A DNA stretch of 64,000 bases from Lanius collurio. Lineage: Eukaryota > Chordata > Aves > Passeriformes > Laniidae. Positions 49,441 through 61,252 of the stretch are shown here, in pieces. The stretch spans positions 17,467,558 through 17,531,557 of the forward strand of contig JACBWW010000008.1 of assembly GCA_020086605.1 (NCBI GenBank). Reading direction: 5' to 3'. Each line of letters starts with the position of its first letter. Within the stretch, counting starts at the first letter, position 1. A program made the translations under genes and the position numbers. A model generated the notes under the pieces. The model searched no databases. It was not told the origin of the DNA and saw only the letters and a list, made by a program, of their open reading frames with translations.

Positions 49441-49446
49441 ATGTTT

Positions 49447-52400
49447 AACCTCCCAGTACTTTCTAAACTGTAGCCCTGCCTATCTGCTCTTCTTATTCAA
49501 CAATTCCAGTCAGATCATTACCTGCTTACATCTTGGATATACTCTGCTTCTTCTGGCCTTTCCTGAACTTAATAATACTGGCATAATACTTCAGCATTCA
49601 AAGAACAGACGAACTCATTTTCCTCAGCTGCAGTGAATCCTTTCCTTATCCTCCTATTAACCATCATATGACAGTTCTTTTTTAAAGTTCCTTTTTTTCA
49701 CATCTGCCTTATATTCATTGCTTTAGTGATGATTGCTTTGAAAATCCCATTTCTCGACAATACACAAGGCCCTTTACATTCTTGCTTCCTACTGCTTCTT
49801 GCACTCAAACTGCTGCCTTAAATTAAAGAGGAAAGCATAGCCGATACAACGACCACGATCTAAACAAAATCAGAAAAAAAGAATAGAATAACAAAGTCAT
49901 CTTCCATGGCTGCATCGGGATATAAGCTTTATTTATTTAATTTACCAAGGGATGTAAGGTTTTTGTACTTTAGAGATTTCAAATGATTCAGAGTGATGAG
50001 TTTGCAATCAAAGTTTTATTGCTACTTTTAAAGGCCATGTATTCTCCCACTCTCTGATGTGCCTCCATGTTTAACTTCCAAACATTTCACAACAAACCCA
50101 ACTGTGTAACCACCTATTGATGAAGTTAATTTTATTGAAAGTGGGTTTTAAGTTAAAACAGGGTGGCACTATTTGTGTCTGCCTGTTAAAACTGTGACGG
50201 TAACAAAGGGATGGGGGCTGAGGATGAAATGCTGCTGCTTTAGTTTAGTTTTGGGTTGTATCCCTTCTGCTCCTGTACAGTTAAAAGTATGCCAAGACTA
50301 TTATGAGTGTTTTCAGTATAAACATATTCAAATGAAAAAGGATTCTCATTCTCATTAATAAAGTCTCTTCTAGTTTCTAATACAGTTTCTTCTGGTTTCT
50401 AATAGACTGAAGCAACAACCAGAATAAAAAAGGGAAAGACAACCCCTTCTCTGAAGAGTTTATGACCTTAAGGTAAGAAAAGATGTGGCAGTTCAAACAA
50501 ACAAAATGAGGCTCAGGACATAAGGTATAGCCAGAGGTCTTCAGTAGCCACACAGCCAGTCTGGCTGATGATTATACCAGATAAAGGGCTTTTATGGTGT
50601 TGTTAGCAGAAACAAAAGGAACATGCTAAACATAGCTATTTCAGTTTATCACTGCCCAATTCAGAATGAGGAAGCTGTGTTTAAAGGTCATCATGCTATG
50701 TGAATCACAGGGGAAGATTTGAGGACTATCACCATGAATTAGGGTAAAACTGCTCTTTCAAACGTTATCTCAGACTCTTTCTTCTCACATGCTTTTTATC
50801 CCACTCACATTTCCTCCTTCCTCTGAAACAATCACATTTAACAATTTCTCATAAGCAGCAGCTGTATCCCTCATCATGGCTGCAAAGTCCTTAATACAAG
50901 GGAGGCCTAAGCAAGGTACAGCCCATGGTTACTAGGAAAACTATCATCACACCTGTTCTGCATTTCTGTGCCCTTTGCTTTGCTTGCGAAGTTTAATAAG
51001 AAATAAAAACATCAATATTCAGAGTGCTGAGATCTTTAAACCCTTGTGCACAGTGGATGGGACAGAAGCTGACAGAAAGGCTATATCTGGGCATAAAATT
51101 TGAACTGATGATAAAAACAATGAAGAAGACCAAGGATCTTTAGTAGTGGTACTCCCCAGTTTAGTGCTCCCACTGAGACTCTCCAAACCATGTGCCATTC
51201 GCTTGCGCCTTCTCCTCTCCCTCTCCCTCTCCCCTGGTCTGTGGAGGGCTGGAGATGAGAATTGGAGGCACAAAAAGTAAAAATCATGGGTTGAGATACG
51301 AACAATTTACTGGAAAGGGCACTGCACACTGGACACTACACACCATGTACCACACAGCGCACACCTGCACCACACACAGAGCCCACGCCAGAGCCATGCT
51401 CTGACTGTCTGCCCTCCTTGTAACACCTGTCTCAAAGGATAGCACTGCATGACTACCTTCAATTGGGTGTTTCACCTCTTGACTTCACAAATCTAAATGA
51501 TATTCACTTTTTCTATAATTTCCTTTTTATTCATCAGGCTGTTAACAAATTCTATGAAGTACACCAAGGACATTGACATGTATCTTCACTGTGTCTTAGA
51601 CCATAAGCTTTCACCACAGAGCTCCTGGCACTCTAAAAAACAAACAGAATTTCTGTTTCCAGCTCATGGCTTTACCTTTAGGGGATGACTGGCTGCTGGG
51701 AACCTGCGCTTGGTCCACAAGCTGATAATGGTAGCCCAGTGTCATTTCCTTCTGTTTTACTGTTTCTGCTTCCATTTCATCTCAGCAGGCTGTCAAGGTT
51801 TTCCTAAGCCAAATGAGCCAGAAAAGGGAAATTGGGACTTCTGACAGTCTGTATTGTATCCAAACCTTAACAGATTTCCTGGGGTGAAGTAGACAGTCTT
51901 TGCAACCTAGGGCTTTCTTCCCAGTATTAGAGGCTGGTGGGCCTGCTGAGAAAGCTTCCCCAGAATGCTCTGTTCTGTTATGCTAATGTTCCCCAGTTCT
52001 GCTCCCCTGGTTGGCTCTGTTGGTGGCTACAACCCTTCTTACTTGATACACCCTGGGAGTTGCTTCATCAGTTCCCTTACCCTGGACCCCTCATTGTTCT
52101 CCCCCAGAGACTTCCCCGAACCCTTGCAGGGGTGCAGATGCATTAAATCTGTCCTGTAGAACCCTATGCAAAGCCTCTTGCTGCTCATTTAACCATCGGA
52201 CTGTTTAGCCAGCTGTCTGGGCTGTGTGCAAGTGTGCTGGCTGCACCAGGCGGCTTGGTCCTGGAGACGCTTTCAGGAAGGTGGCGACACGGAACCAGCT
52301 GAGGAGAACACGACACCCAGTCAGTAACGTGATGCCTACAATGCTGTAAGTGGGTCAGAAACAGGAAATTATTGAGGTTAATGAATGAATGAATTGAATG

Positions 52401-52671
52401 ATACAGTCAGGGAGCCAGAACATACGAGTTAATCTAGACAATCACAACCGTAGATCAAATGAGTCATGGTTTGGCTAATTAATGTCATCCCACTCAAGAA
52501 TACAACAAGAACCCTTGGTCACTGGACAGTTAGCTCCATTCCTTCATTAGTTCCTAGATGGTGCACTGGCACTGTATTGAGGATAAAAATCTGAACAGAG
52601 CAGGATTCTTCACTAGATATTTGCAAACCATTTAAGAAGAAGCAACTGATACCTCTTTCCCAGTACTAAAC
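49447..52671. other. No gene seen; CT-rich and CA-rich tracts near 51200-51400
   Basis: Unique-looking sequence with a (CTCTCC)n-like tract near 51210-51234 and an irregular CACAC-rich region at 51330-51390. The words 'catgggttgagatacgaac' and 'aatttactggaaa' at 51285-51320 hint at a degraded LTR, but I could not define one. Confidence 0.4.
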
Positions 52672-52843
52672 ATATACTACTTCATCAAGTCAACATGTTG
52701 TAGGGGAGTATGGCTATACACCTCAACAAACAATTATTTAAGACAGGAAATGTAAAAATATACTACTTCATCAAGTCAACATATTGTAGGGGAGTATGGC
52801 TATACACCTCAACAAACAATTATTTAAGACAGGAAATGTAAAA
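52672..52843 (+). repeat. 86-bp tandem duplication
   Basis: Two adjacent copies of an 86-base unit (52672-52757 and 52758-52843) beginning 'atatactacttcatc'. They differ at one visible base (atgttg versus atattg). The near-identity points to a recent duplication, and possibly a length polymorphism. Confidence 0.92.
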
Positions 52844-53875
52844 ATATTTTATATAGTAAGAAAATTATAATGTGGTTGGGTGCTACTAGCAAACAACTAT
52901 TACATGACCCTGAGACCACGTATTCTGTTTCCTTTTACATTACTAATACGGAGGAAAGAACACGTCTGTGAGAGAAAGGGAGTATTTCAAAGGGTAAGAG
53001 ATTATAAATGTTTGAAGGGAGTAATCCAAATACAGACCTGCATTCAGTAGATGGGTGCTGCTAGTAAGTAAAGGGGAAAAACTTAGAGCTAACTGTACTC
53101 ACAGGGAAGTTATGCAGTAAACACTGGGATGAAGATAAATCTATAGGATTTACCAGATGGACTGTGTGGCTTACTGAAAGGGTCTGTCTTCTCTTTCAAC
53201 TGCCTCACTGTTTCTGAAATTTCTTTTTATGTATTGTGCTCTTTTGTGCTTACAAAAATGCACTCTTCCTTGTAGCTTGTCCTTATCAAGCCTGCTTTTT
53301 TAATGGAAGTCTCTTTAATGGCAGACAGACATAATTTCAATACTTTAGGGTCATGCCGCTCTTCTCAAAGATTATGCTGAAGTTAGGCTGTTTTTTATCA
53401 CCTAGTTACATTGTGGCTTTTAAGAAGGACTTGTAATGGGCAACATGTTCCTACAGAAATACCATATATTATTAAAAAATAATAGTCTGCAAGAAACTTA
53501 GTTTTATAGATAAATTATGAAGTATAATCTAGCTCTGTTTAGAGATAGGTTAGAAAAAACTTTGTTCTTTCTCACATTTATAACAAATGGCTTGTAACTA
53601 ATTAATACTAACAAGTTAGCAATTAACAGCTTCACAGACCAAACGTGGCTTTTCTGAAAGCTACAAAAAGACAGACTGGTGAGCAAACTGAGATTAAAGC
53701 TCTGAACAAGAACAAAAACAAGTCTAGAGCTGTCCAAAGCAAAATTTGAGTGGCTGGATAGGACTGCCCAGGAGCCAGCAGTACCAGCACTGGTCATGTT
53801 CTTGGGGAAGTGGCCTCCTGAGCCATGGCCTTTGCCAAGAGTTTGAAGGCCTAACATAATTTCATCTTTGTTTAG

Positions 53876-54071
53876 CTTTGGGTTGTTGGTTTGTTTGATT
53901 TTACTTTTGCTTGTTTGTTTGAGTTCATTGAGTTTTTTGGGGATTTTTTGTTTGGTTTGGGGTTTTTTGTTGTTTCAGTTTGGTTTGGTTTATTTTTTGT
54001 TTGTTTATTGTTTTGTTTGTTTGTTTGGGGGTTTTTTGGCTATTACTGTTTGCTTGGGTTTTTTTTTTTAA
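53876..54071 (+). repeat. T/G-only-like low-complexity tract (TTTG/TTTGG)n
   Basis: About 195 bases almost devoid of A and C on this strand, built of tttg, tttgg and gggg-ttttt words. Three overlapping Phe/Leu/Val-rich frames arise from it and are artefacts of composition. Runs of G separated by T could allow G-quadruplex folding. Confidence 0.8.
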
Positions 54072-55308
54072 ACTATATCTCTCTTCCATTTTGGCTTATT
54101 TATTTCCATATAAGTCCTTATGTTCAAAGACTCAAGTAGGAAATAGAAACTCCAGTCCAATATTAAGTAATATAAATAATCTAACAATAAAGATATAAGT
54201 AATTTCTAATATTTAATAAATATTTTTGAAGCCTTTCATATCTCACACTTGAGAAAGACCTGATTAATTAATATTTAGAGTCTCTTGTAATGTGTCACGA
54301 TCTGCTGTGATAGGATGTGGTTAGGGAAGTGATCTTCCATGATTTCAAATATTGGTTGGTCTGCAAGGCTAATCCCTCTTAGTAAGTCCAGTAAACATGT
54401 AAGTTAAAATATACAGCCAGAGAAGATTTCTCTGGTTTTAAACTCTAAATCATGCCAAAGGGAATTTCTCCATTTTGTCTTAGTTTACATTTCTAAGCAA
54501 TATTCTCCTGAAGCCTAAAAATGACTATATTGAATCTGTCCAGACTAGAGGTCACAAATTTACAGATAATTTCTAAGATATTTATACATATACACACATA
54601 TATATATATATATATACACACCTACCAGTTTAACACCAGCTTTGAAAAATAGCTGTTCTTTTCTTAAGGACATGGATATTTCAGAAACAAGCATATTTTT
54701 ACAAGTTTCTGGATTTCCACATCAGAGAATTTCCAGGGTAATTGTGCAGCAATCAGGATTATTCATGATTTATTGAATGTTTTTCTTGACCAACTGTAGA
54801 CAAGTGTAGCATTACAACAATCCAGAATCTGTGGAAGGCAAAGCAAGTAATGATAAAACTGTCAGATGCAAAAAGACACAAAGGACAGACACAAAAAGAG
54901 GTCTCTCACTCTGAGCTGTTCCTTATGTGCAAGCATAGATGTATCAGACAGGAGCAAGAGGATAAACCGAACTGGCAGTGTGGCATTGCTGGTTGCATTC
55001 CTTTGAGAATTAGCAATCTAGATACAGAAATAGGTCCAGAAAAAACACAGAGGAAATGCTGCAAAGAACAAACTTCAGGAGCTTGAGCTGTTTATCTTAC
55101 CAAAATTAATACTGAAAATTATTTGGTATAAAGTGCCTACAGGGGAGAAAATATAGAACATTATAAGTCCCTTGAGTTTCCCAGAGAAAGATCCAGTTAA
55201 AAGGTACAGTTGTCTTGCAACCAACTGAATTCAAATTACTTTCAGATTTTAATAGTGAGAAGGGTCAACAACAGAGTGGCATGGCTGCAAAATTTTGCTT
55301 CTCTACAT
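54072..55308. other. No gene seen
   Basis: AT-rich DNA apart from the microsatellite near 54600. The 78-codon frame at 54850-55086 is unrecognised. Confidence 0.4.
54589..54622. repeat. (TA/CA)n microsatellite
   Basis: A short ACACATATATAT...ACACAC tract centred on about ten TA units. Confidence 0.8.
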
Positions 55309-55705
55309 TTTATAGAATCACTGAATGTTCTGAGTTGGAAGGTACCCATGAGGATCACTGAAGTCCAACTCCTGGGCCTGTACAGGACAGCCCCATAAAT
55401 TACACCATGTCTCCAAGAGCATTGTCCAGATGCTTCTTGAACTCTGTCAGGCTTGGTGCTGTGACCACTTCCCTGGGGAGCCTGTCCCAGTGCCCAACCA
55501 CCAGTGGGTGAAGAAACTTTTCCTGATACACAACCTAAACCCCCCCTGACACAAGTTCAGGCCATTCCCTCAGTCCTGTCACAGCTCACCAGAGAGAAGA
55601 GATCAGTGTCTGTCCCTCTCCCCCTCATGAGGCAGTTGTAACTGCAGTGAGGTCTCCCCTCAGTCTCCTCCAGGTTGAACAGACCAAGAGGTTCAGAGAA
55701 GGGAT
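55309..55705 (-). mobile_element. CR1 LINE 3' UTR fragment
   Basis: Reverse-complement CR1 tail ('tagaatcactgaatgttctg', 'agttggaaggtacccatgag'), then 'tccagatgcttcttgaact', 'ggggagcctgtcccagtgc', 'caccctcagtctcctccagg'-like wording and 'ggttgaacagacc'. A clear minus-strand CR1 copy, 5' truncated, with better preservation than the copy at 478-770. Confidence 0.88.
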
Positions 55706-57147
55706 TTGATCAAGGGCGGCCCACATGCCTCTGGAGTTTGGGAAAAGTGGATCCAGAGGCACCGGGGAGGGTGAAGGGACCAGGCCCAGCTGCTGAGGAG
55801 AGAGCCGTGAATATGCTGAATCTGAGATGAGTCCCTCCAGCCTTGAAAAGTCTGTTACTAGTCTACGAGCTGAAATTCAGAAGCTGCATGAGGTACGAAA
55901 AGTTTCTTATTTAAACAACTCTGTACGAAGACATTTTCTATTCAGCAAAATAATTCAATATTCCAGGATGAATTTTCTCAAACTGGGCTCAGCTTCATGC
56001 ATAGTGGGTCACAAATCTTAGTTTACTCCAATAAAAACTGGTATGTTTTTACTCAAAGAAAATTTAAGCTGAATATTGTAGACAATGTGATCTATTCTTT
56101 TTGTATCATAACTACTATTGATATTTTTATAGTTGTTATTATTATGATATTTTTATTATCCTTTGCTAAATGCTCACAATGTGCTCCACACTGTAGAAGA
56201 TGCAGTAGACAACATCTGCCCCTGTATACATATAATTTCAGCCTCTGATCTGGTAATTTAAACTGCATGGCTGGAATTCACATTAAAGTTAACAGTGCTC
56301 CACTTGAGCACAGTGGTCTGCCTGAGCACTATAAACTGCAGGACTGGGGCTGTGAGGATTTTCATGGGGATATAAGATTCCCCTTAGTCTCGTAATCAAA
56401 GCTTATGGCTGATACAGACAGTGTGATTTTCATACCTTGGAAGGACAAAAGAACTGCCCTGAAAGCAGGTGCACAGCTTTATGGATTTGTAGGTGTTTTA
56501 CGTATTTTGAGAGAAAATCTTTCTCGGACCCAAATTTCATGTGAACCAGAGACTCCTTCAAGCCAGCAGCCTGCCACTGGAATGACTGTCACTGTGAATG
56601 AATGTCACTGTCAGCTTTGCTGTGGACAGGGGCTCTGGAAATCAGCTGTGGCTCAGGGGTAAAGCTGGAAGTTGCTGCCAGGAGATGCTGGGCACATCCA
56701 GCAACCCTTGGTGGGGATGGGCAGGCCAGCAGCACCTGTGGCAGGACTTGGGGCCTGGCTTCTGCATGCGGGCACCTATACTGCTCCAGGTTTCCTCACA
56801 GGAGCTGTTAGCAATGACAAATCTGTTTCTGGGGCCAGCAAAAGGGCCATCCTGAGATGTTTTGAAGGAAGCCATCTAGGTTCAGTTAACTGGCATTTCT
56901 GGTGGAAATTGTTTTCATCAATACAAATCTGATTCATCCTTAGATCTTCAGTCACTTTAATTACAAGTCTGTCTGAGTCTTGTTTACTTGTGAGCTTTAA
57001 ACTGAAAAATATGTGAATGAAACAGAAGAACACAGCCAGTGAAAATTAATTCCCTGTTGCAATTTTGTTTCACTATTAAAGAAGAAAAAACTGATGCAGC
57101 TGATGGTGAGGAAGGCTGTGAAAGTGATTTGCACATAAGGAATTTGG
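55706..57147. other. No gene seen
   Basis: The right part (56580-56830) is mildly GC-richer, with overlapping frames on both strands and no domain I recognise. Confidence 0.4.
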
Positions 57148-58281
57148 GAAGACGTCTCGGTTTGAAAGACAGGTGCTTGCTAAGAAAGGCAGGAGCCTCC
57201 CTTGGAATGCAAAATGTAACACCCTTCCCCCCAAATTATTAAAATTTTGAAATTAAAGGGCTTTCAGGCAAAGATATGAGGAATAGGAAAAACAGTTCTT
57301 TAGTCATATATATATATGACAAGGTAAACAAACAACAATAACTACAGTGGTGACAACAAACAGAACCACAAACCCAGTGCCAGCCTCTCTCGGCTGTCAG
57401 GCCCTTTCCCCTCTGGTGCAGTTCCAGTCACAGCCGGCAGGGGCGCTGGCGGCTCCCGGTGAGCAGGGCAGGTGCGATGGTTCCCCCGCGGCTGCAGGGG
57501 GCGCTGTGGGGAGAGCTCGGGGAGCACGCAGTGATGGCGGCCTGGGATCCGGGAAGGGATGGAAGAAAGGCTTCACAAACCTCCCTGGGCAGCTCCCGGT
57601 GTCCGGCCAGACCCTCGGGAACAGCGGGCTGGAACAGCAGGGATGGGCACAAATCCCGGGTGGCAGACAGGATGGATTGAACTCCGGAGCTGCAGTGGGA
57701 ACCCTGGGAGGTCTCGGCCAGCAGAGCATGCGGGGCTATGACATAGCAAAGGCTTGAAGCAATGGCAGGGGCAAGGTGGCAGCAGCCCCGTTCCCAGTGG
57801 GGCAGGGAACGGCAGGCTTGGGAACCCTGGGGTTTCTCCCTGAGGCACTTGAGCAGATGATGAACAGGTCCCTCTTTTAGTGAGGTGGGGTGGTAAATGG
57901 GGTCCCAGTGCAACAGCCGCTCCTGCAAGCAAAGCTCCACTCACGGTAGAAGGAAGGCAGCAGAAGGCAGAGCTCTGCAGTGGTGATGAATTCTCCCCAC
58001 AGCAACCACACCTTCTCTCCCCTCTGAACGCTGAGAGCACAAGAGAGCTGGAGGCTGCACCCAACCCCTACTTCCCAGTCCAAATTTTGCAGCATCTCTG
58101 CCCTACACGAGAAAACCCAGGTAAAAGAGGGTAGTCAGCGGAACCTCTCTCCCGGTGGCCAGGTCTTCTATCTCTCTTAAGTATCCAATTGCTATGGTCT
58201 CCTAGCAACACGTATGAGGGAAAGTTCCTCAAGAAGGAAAAAAAAAAACAAAAGCAGAACTCCTAAAACCACAGCAGAAGG
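57148..58281 (-). mobile_element. LTR related to the 31041-31943 element
   Basis: The element spans 57153-58276, from 'cgtctcggtttgaaag' (T lost from the terminal TG) to 'taaaaccacagca'. Near-matching flanks gaaga (57148-57152) and gaagg (58277-58281) are a plausible decayed 5-bp TSD. It is about 220 bases longer than the copy at 31041. The part at 57325-57595 is nearly identical to 31215-31485, while both sides differ far more. A minus frame of 170 codons (57428-57940) shares its last ~55 residues with the 175-codon frame of the other copy. Confidence 0.75.
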
Positions 58282-60637
58282 TCACTGGTCCCACACAGCA
58301 CTGTGAATCTGAACAGTGTGTGCAGCATCTACCACCAAATATGTACTTCTATATTTAGAGGAGCCTAGCAAAAAAGGTTGAGTATAGGATGTCAAACTGA
58401 AACAGTAATCAGAGTATTATTTTCCCCCTCTTTACACTGATTCTTCAGGAGCAAACAGACAGCTAAAGTCTAGCTGAGATTAGCAAAAATACCAGCAACC
58501 CAACTGGAAGTAATTTCACTGTTGAGTGCAATGCAGTGTATACAATAGATTTCATTCCAGATTCAGAAGAGAGCAACCATATCATGGCTGTTCTGTCTTT
58601 GACCTCTGCCAGGTGCAGCTAGTCAGCATAATACAGAAATATTTTTTTTTTTCCTTTCTGAAATAGCAAGTGGCTGTTTTAGATTTCTTCTTTCAGGTTA
58701 CATATGAATGTTCAAGCTTCTTCCAGAAGCTTAGTGGAACTGAATTAATAAATTGGGTGATCTTACCTCCAATGCAAGCCTGCCTTCCTTGTCTTTGCTT
58801 CAATTTCCATCTTGGACCAGAAAATGTCCTTCAAAGTTGTTGAGCCACTTTGGTTAGACTTAAAGATCATGGAAGTTACAGCTGGAGAAGAGCATGGTGC
58901 CCTCTTAAATGTTGGATGAGTACAGCACAGGGTCAGGTGCTGCCCTCAATTATAAATTTTGTTTTTTTCAATGACATTATTTCCTGTTAACTGAAAGCCA
59001 AGAACACCACCTTCACATTTCGATTTATACCTCTTCCTCAACTGCACTTCAGCTTAGAAATTATTTCTATCAAAGAGCATTTGGGGATATTCTGTATAGC
59101 AGAAGGTTTATAAATTGCAGAAGGTGTATAATTGCAGAAGGTGTACAATTGGCTGCATGGCATGAGACACAAGTCAGGTAGTCTGACATAGTTGAGAAAG
59201 AGCTTGTTTATTCACTGTGGGCACCACAAGCATGGCTGATCTGAGACAGCTTGAATGTATGAGGTGTAACGATTCCAGGGAGATAGAGGACCAGGTATTT
59301 ATTTCTTCCTGCATATCTACAACTGCCCTGATTCAACACAGTTCTTGATGTCCCATGTTAAGCTCATGCTCTCTTCAAGGAAATATCTTCATCAGAATTT
59401 TTAAACATGGAAGATGTGCCTTACCTCTTGCTTATCTTCATCTCTTCCCTCTTTGTGTCCTTCCTGTTCTCTGTGTTTTTCCCTTCTGCTCTCAGGCCCT
59501 TCTCCCTGTATCATTTCTCTCTGTTCTCCTCATTTACCCAGACCCTGTCTCTACTTCATCCTCTCTAATTTCTCTGCACATGAAAGAAACTCATGTCCTA
59601 TACACATTTTCAGGTTTTGGAGAGGAGAAATTTAGCTTAGATGCTTGTGTAATTACTTCACCTCTTTTGGAATAACAACTTGGAAAAACTACTCTATTTT
59701 GTATAATTTTTTTCTGGAATCATTCTAGCACAAAATCTGAGTAATTGGATTATACTTGTCAACAAAAAAGCTATCACACAGGATGCTTCTTTAACATTTT
59801 CTGTTTATATTTGGATAATTACCATTATCTTTATATTTACCTCAGTTCTGCTGTACAGTGTTTTCTGTGTAAAATTTCTGTGGAAACTTGGTCTGTGAAA
59901 ATAGCTGCAGGATTCTGCCTGAATGCTCAATGCCTGTGCAAGACCACTAGTGATGTTCTTATAAGCTGAATTGCTTCTTCATGGCAGCTGCCTCCCTTGC
60001 AGTCACAATCTGCAACAAAAATTCAGCTGTGTGTCAGTGCCATAAAAAACAATGAGGCTACAGCTATAATTAATGTCTGTAGTCTTCAGCAGAGCTGGTA
60101 TTGAATGGGAAGAGTAGGAAGTTATCTCCCATCCCTAATGAACCAGCATTAAACACAAAGTTGATGGAATATTGTTCTGTGGTTTGGGTGATAGTTTGTG
60201 GCCCATGAGTGTACAAAACTAAAGATAACTGCTTCTAAGACTTTTCTTTTTCTCAGAAGAAAAGCTCTGTCCTCCATCTATAAATACTTCTTGTCCATAT
60301 TTTGTCTTTTCCCATGTTATTGTTACATATGTGCAATTTCTGCTTGGATAAATACCAGAATTCTGTTCACTGGAGCAGGAGACAAGACTCAACATTTCTC
60401 AGGGGACCAAAGTCTATCCCTGCCTAACTCAAAACAGGTCACTTCAGAGCAAGCACTAAAATAATCAGATAAAACCCAGAACTTCTTGATCTCTAGATTT
60501 CAGGCAGGTTCAGCTGTGTTTTCCCTGAAGTTAATACTGATGTACTTTAATAGCCCAATTTATCTCCAGTTTTACACATCTAAACCAGGGACATTCAGTT
60601 TTATGTCAAAAACATTCCTGAAGCCTGGTTAGTGGCA
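58282..60637. other. No gene seen; possible LTR scrap and a small tandem repeat
   Basis: A three-copy tandem of a ~17-base unit (ttgcagaaggtgtataa) lies at 59099-59150. At about 59155-59345, 'gcttgtttattcactgtggg' and the following bases have the look of an antisense LTR 3' end but cannot be assigned. Frames at 59355-59675 are cysteine/leucine-rich by composition only. Confidence 0.4.
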
Positions 60638-61252
60638 AGTTGAATGTGAGTCAGCAGTGCCCTGGCAGCCAGGAAGGCCAAGCGTGTCCTGGGGGGCATC
60701 AGGCACAGCATGGCCAGCTGGGCAAGGGAGGGGACTGTCCCCTCTGCTCTGCACTGAGGCAGCCTCACCTTGGGTTCTGGGGACAGTTTTGGTCACAGGA
60801 TTGTGAGAAAGACACTGTTAGAAAGTGTCCAGTGGAGGGCATGAAGATAGTGAAGGGTCTTAAAAGGAACATCCAGCCTCTTCAGCCTGGGCTTCCCCAG
60901 AGGAGACTGAGGGAACAACTCATTGCAGTTGACAACTTCCCTGTGGGGGAAGGAGACGGGGCTCTCTTCTCTGTGATGACCTGTGACAGAGTCCAGGGAA
61001 ACAGCATGAAGTTATGTCAGGCTAGGTGTGGGTTGCCTATTAGGAAAATGTTCTTCACCCAGAGGGAGATTGGGCACTGGAAGAGGCTCCCCAGGGAAGT
61101 GATCACAGCACCAGCCTGACAGAGTTCGAGAAGCATTTGAACAATGTTGTCAGGAACATGATGTGATTTCTGGGATTGTGCTCTGTAGTGCCAAGAGTTG
61201 GACTTCAATGATCCTTGTGGGTCCCCTTTCAACTCAGGATATTTTATGATTA
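60638..61252 (+). mobile_element. CR1 LINE, end of ORF2 and 3' UTR
   Basis: A long plus-strand CR1 3' portion. It opens with 'agccaggaaggccaagcgtg', then 'tgaggcagcctcaccttggg', 'ggttctggggacagttttgg', 'cttcagcctgggcttcccc', 'gggcactggaagaggctccc' and the tail 'gatccttgtgggtccccttt' ending 'aggatattttatgat'. The first part corresponds to the C-terminus of ORF2. The 159-codon frame here is a by-product. Confidence 0.88.

Larger units (their letters stand above)
46685..49446 (-). mobile_element. ERVK-type provirus carrying a Y-box gene
   Basis: A proviral insertion of 2750 bases (46691-49440) on the minus strand. Identical 6-base flanks, atgttt, lie at 46685-46690 and 49441-49446. The 5' LTR is 49135-49440 and the 3' LTR 46691-46979. 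The TG start and CA end of each LTR and the 6-bp TSD fit class II (ERVK/betaretrovirus-like) elements. The interior is only 2155 bases, against roughly 6-8 kb in a complete element, and I see no protease, reverse transcriptase or integrase motif. In 5'-3' order on the minus strand it holds a leader, a gag-like remnant, a GC-rich segment, a Y-box protein-like sequence, a possible env-tail remnant and a polypurine tract. The LTR pair differs by roughly 15-20% by eye, so it is an old, non-autonomous copy. Confidence 0.85.

Noticed and set aside
53868..54198. Hydrophobic 67-82-codon frames resembling membrane proteins
   Set aside because: They are translations of a TTTG-type low-complexity tract in three overlapping frames.
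60640..61119. 159-codon plus frame
   Set aside because: It lies within CR1 ORF2-end/3' UTR sequence and is not a host gene.
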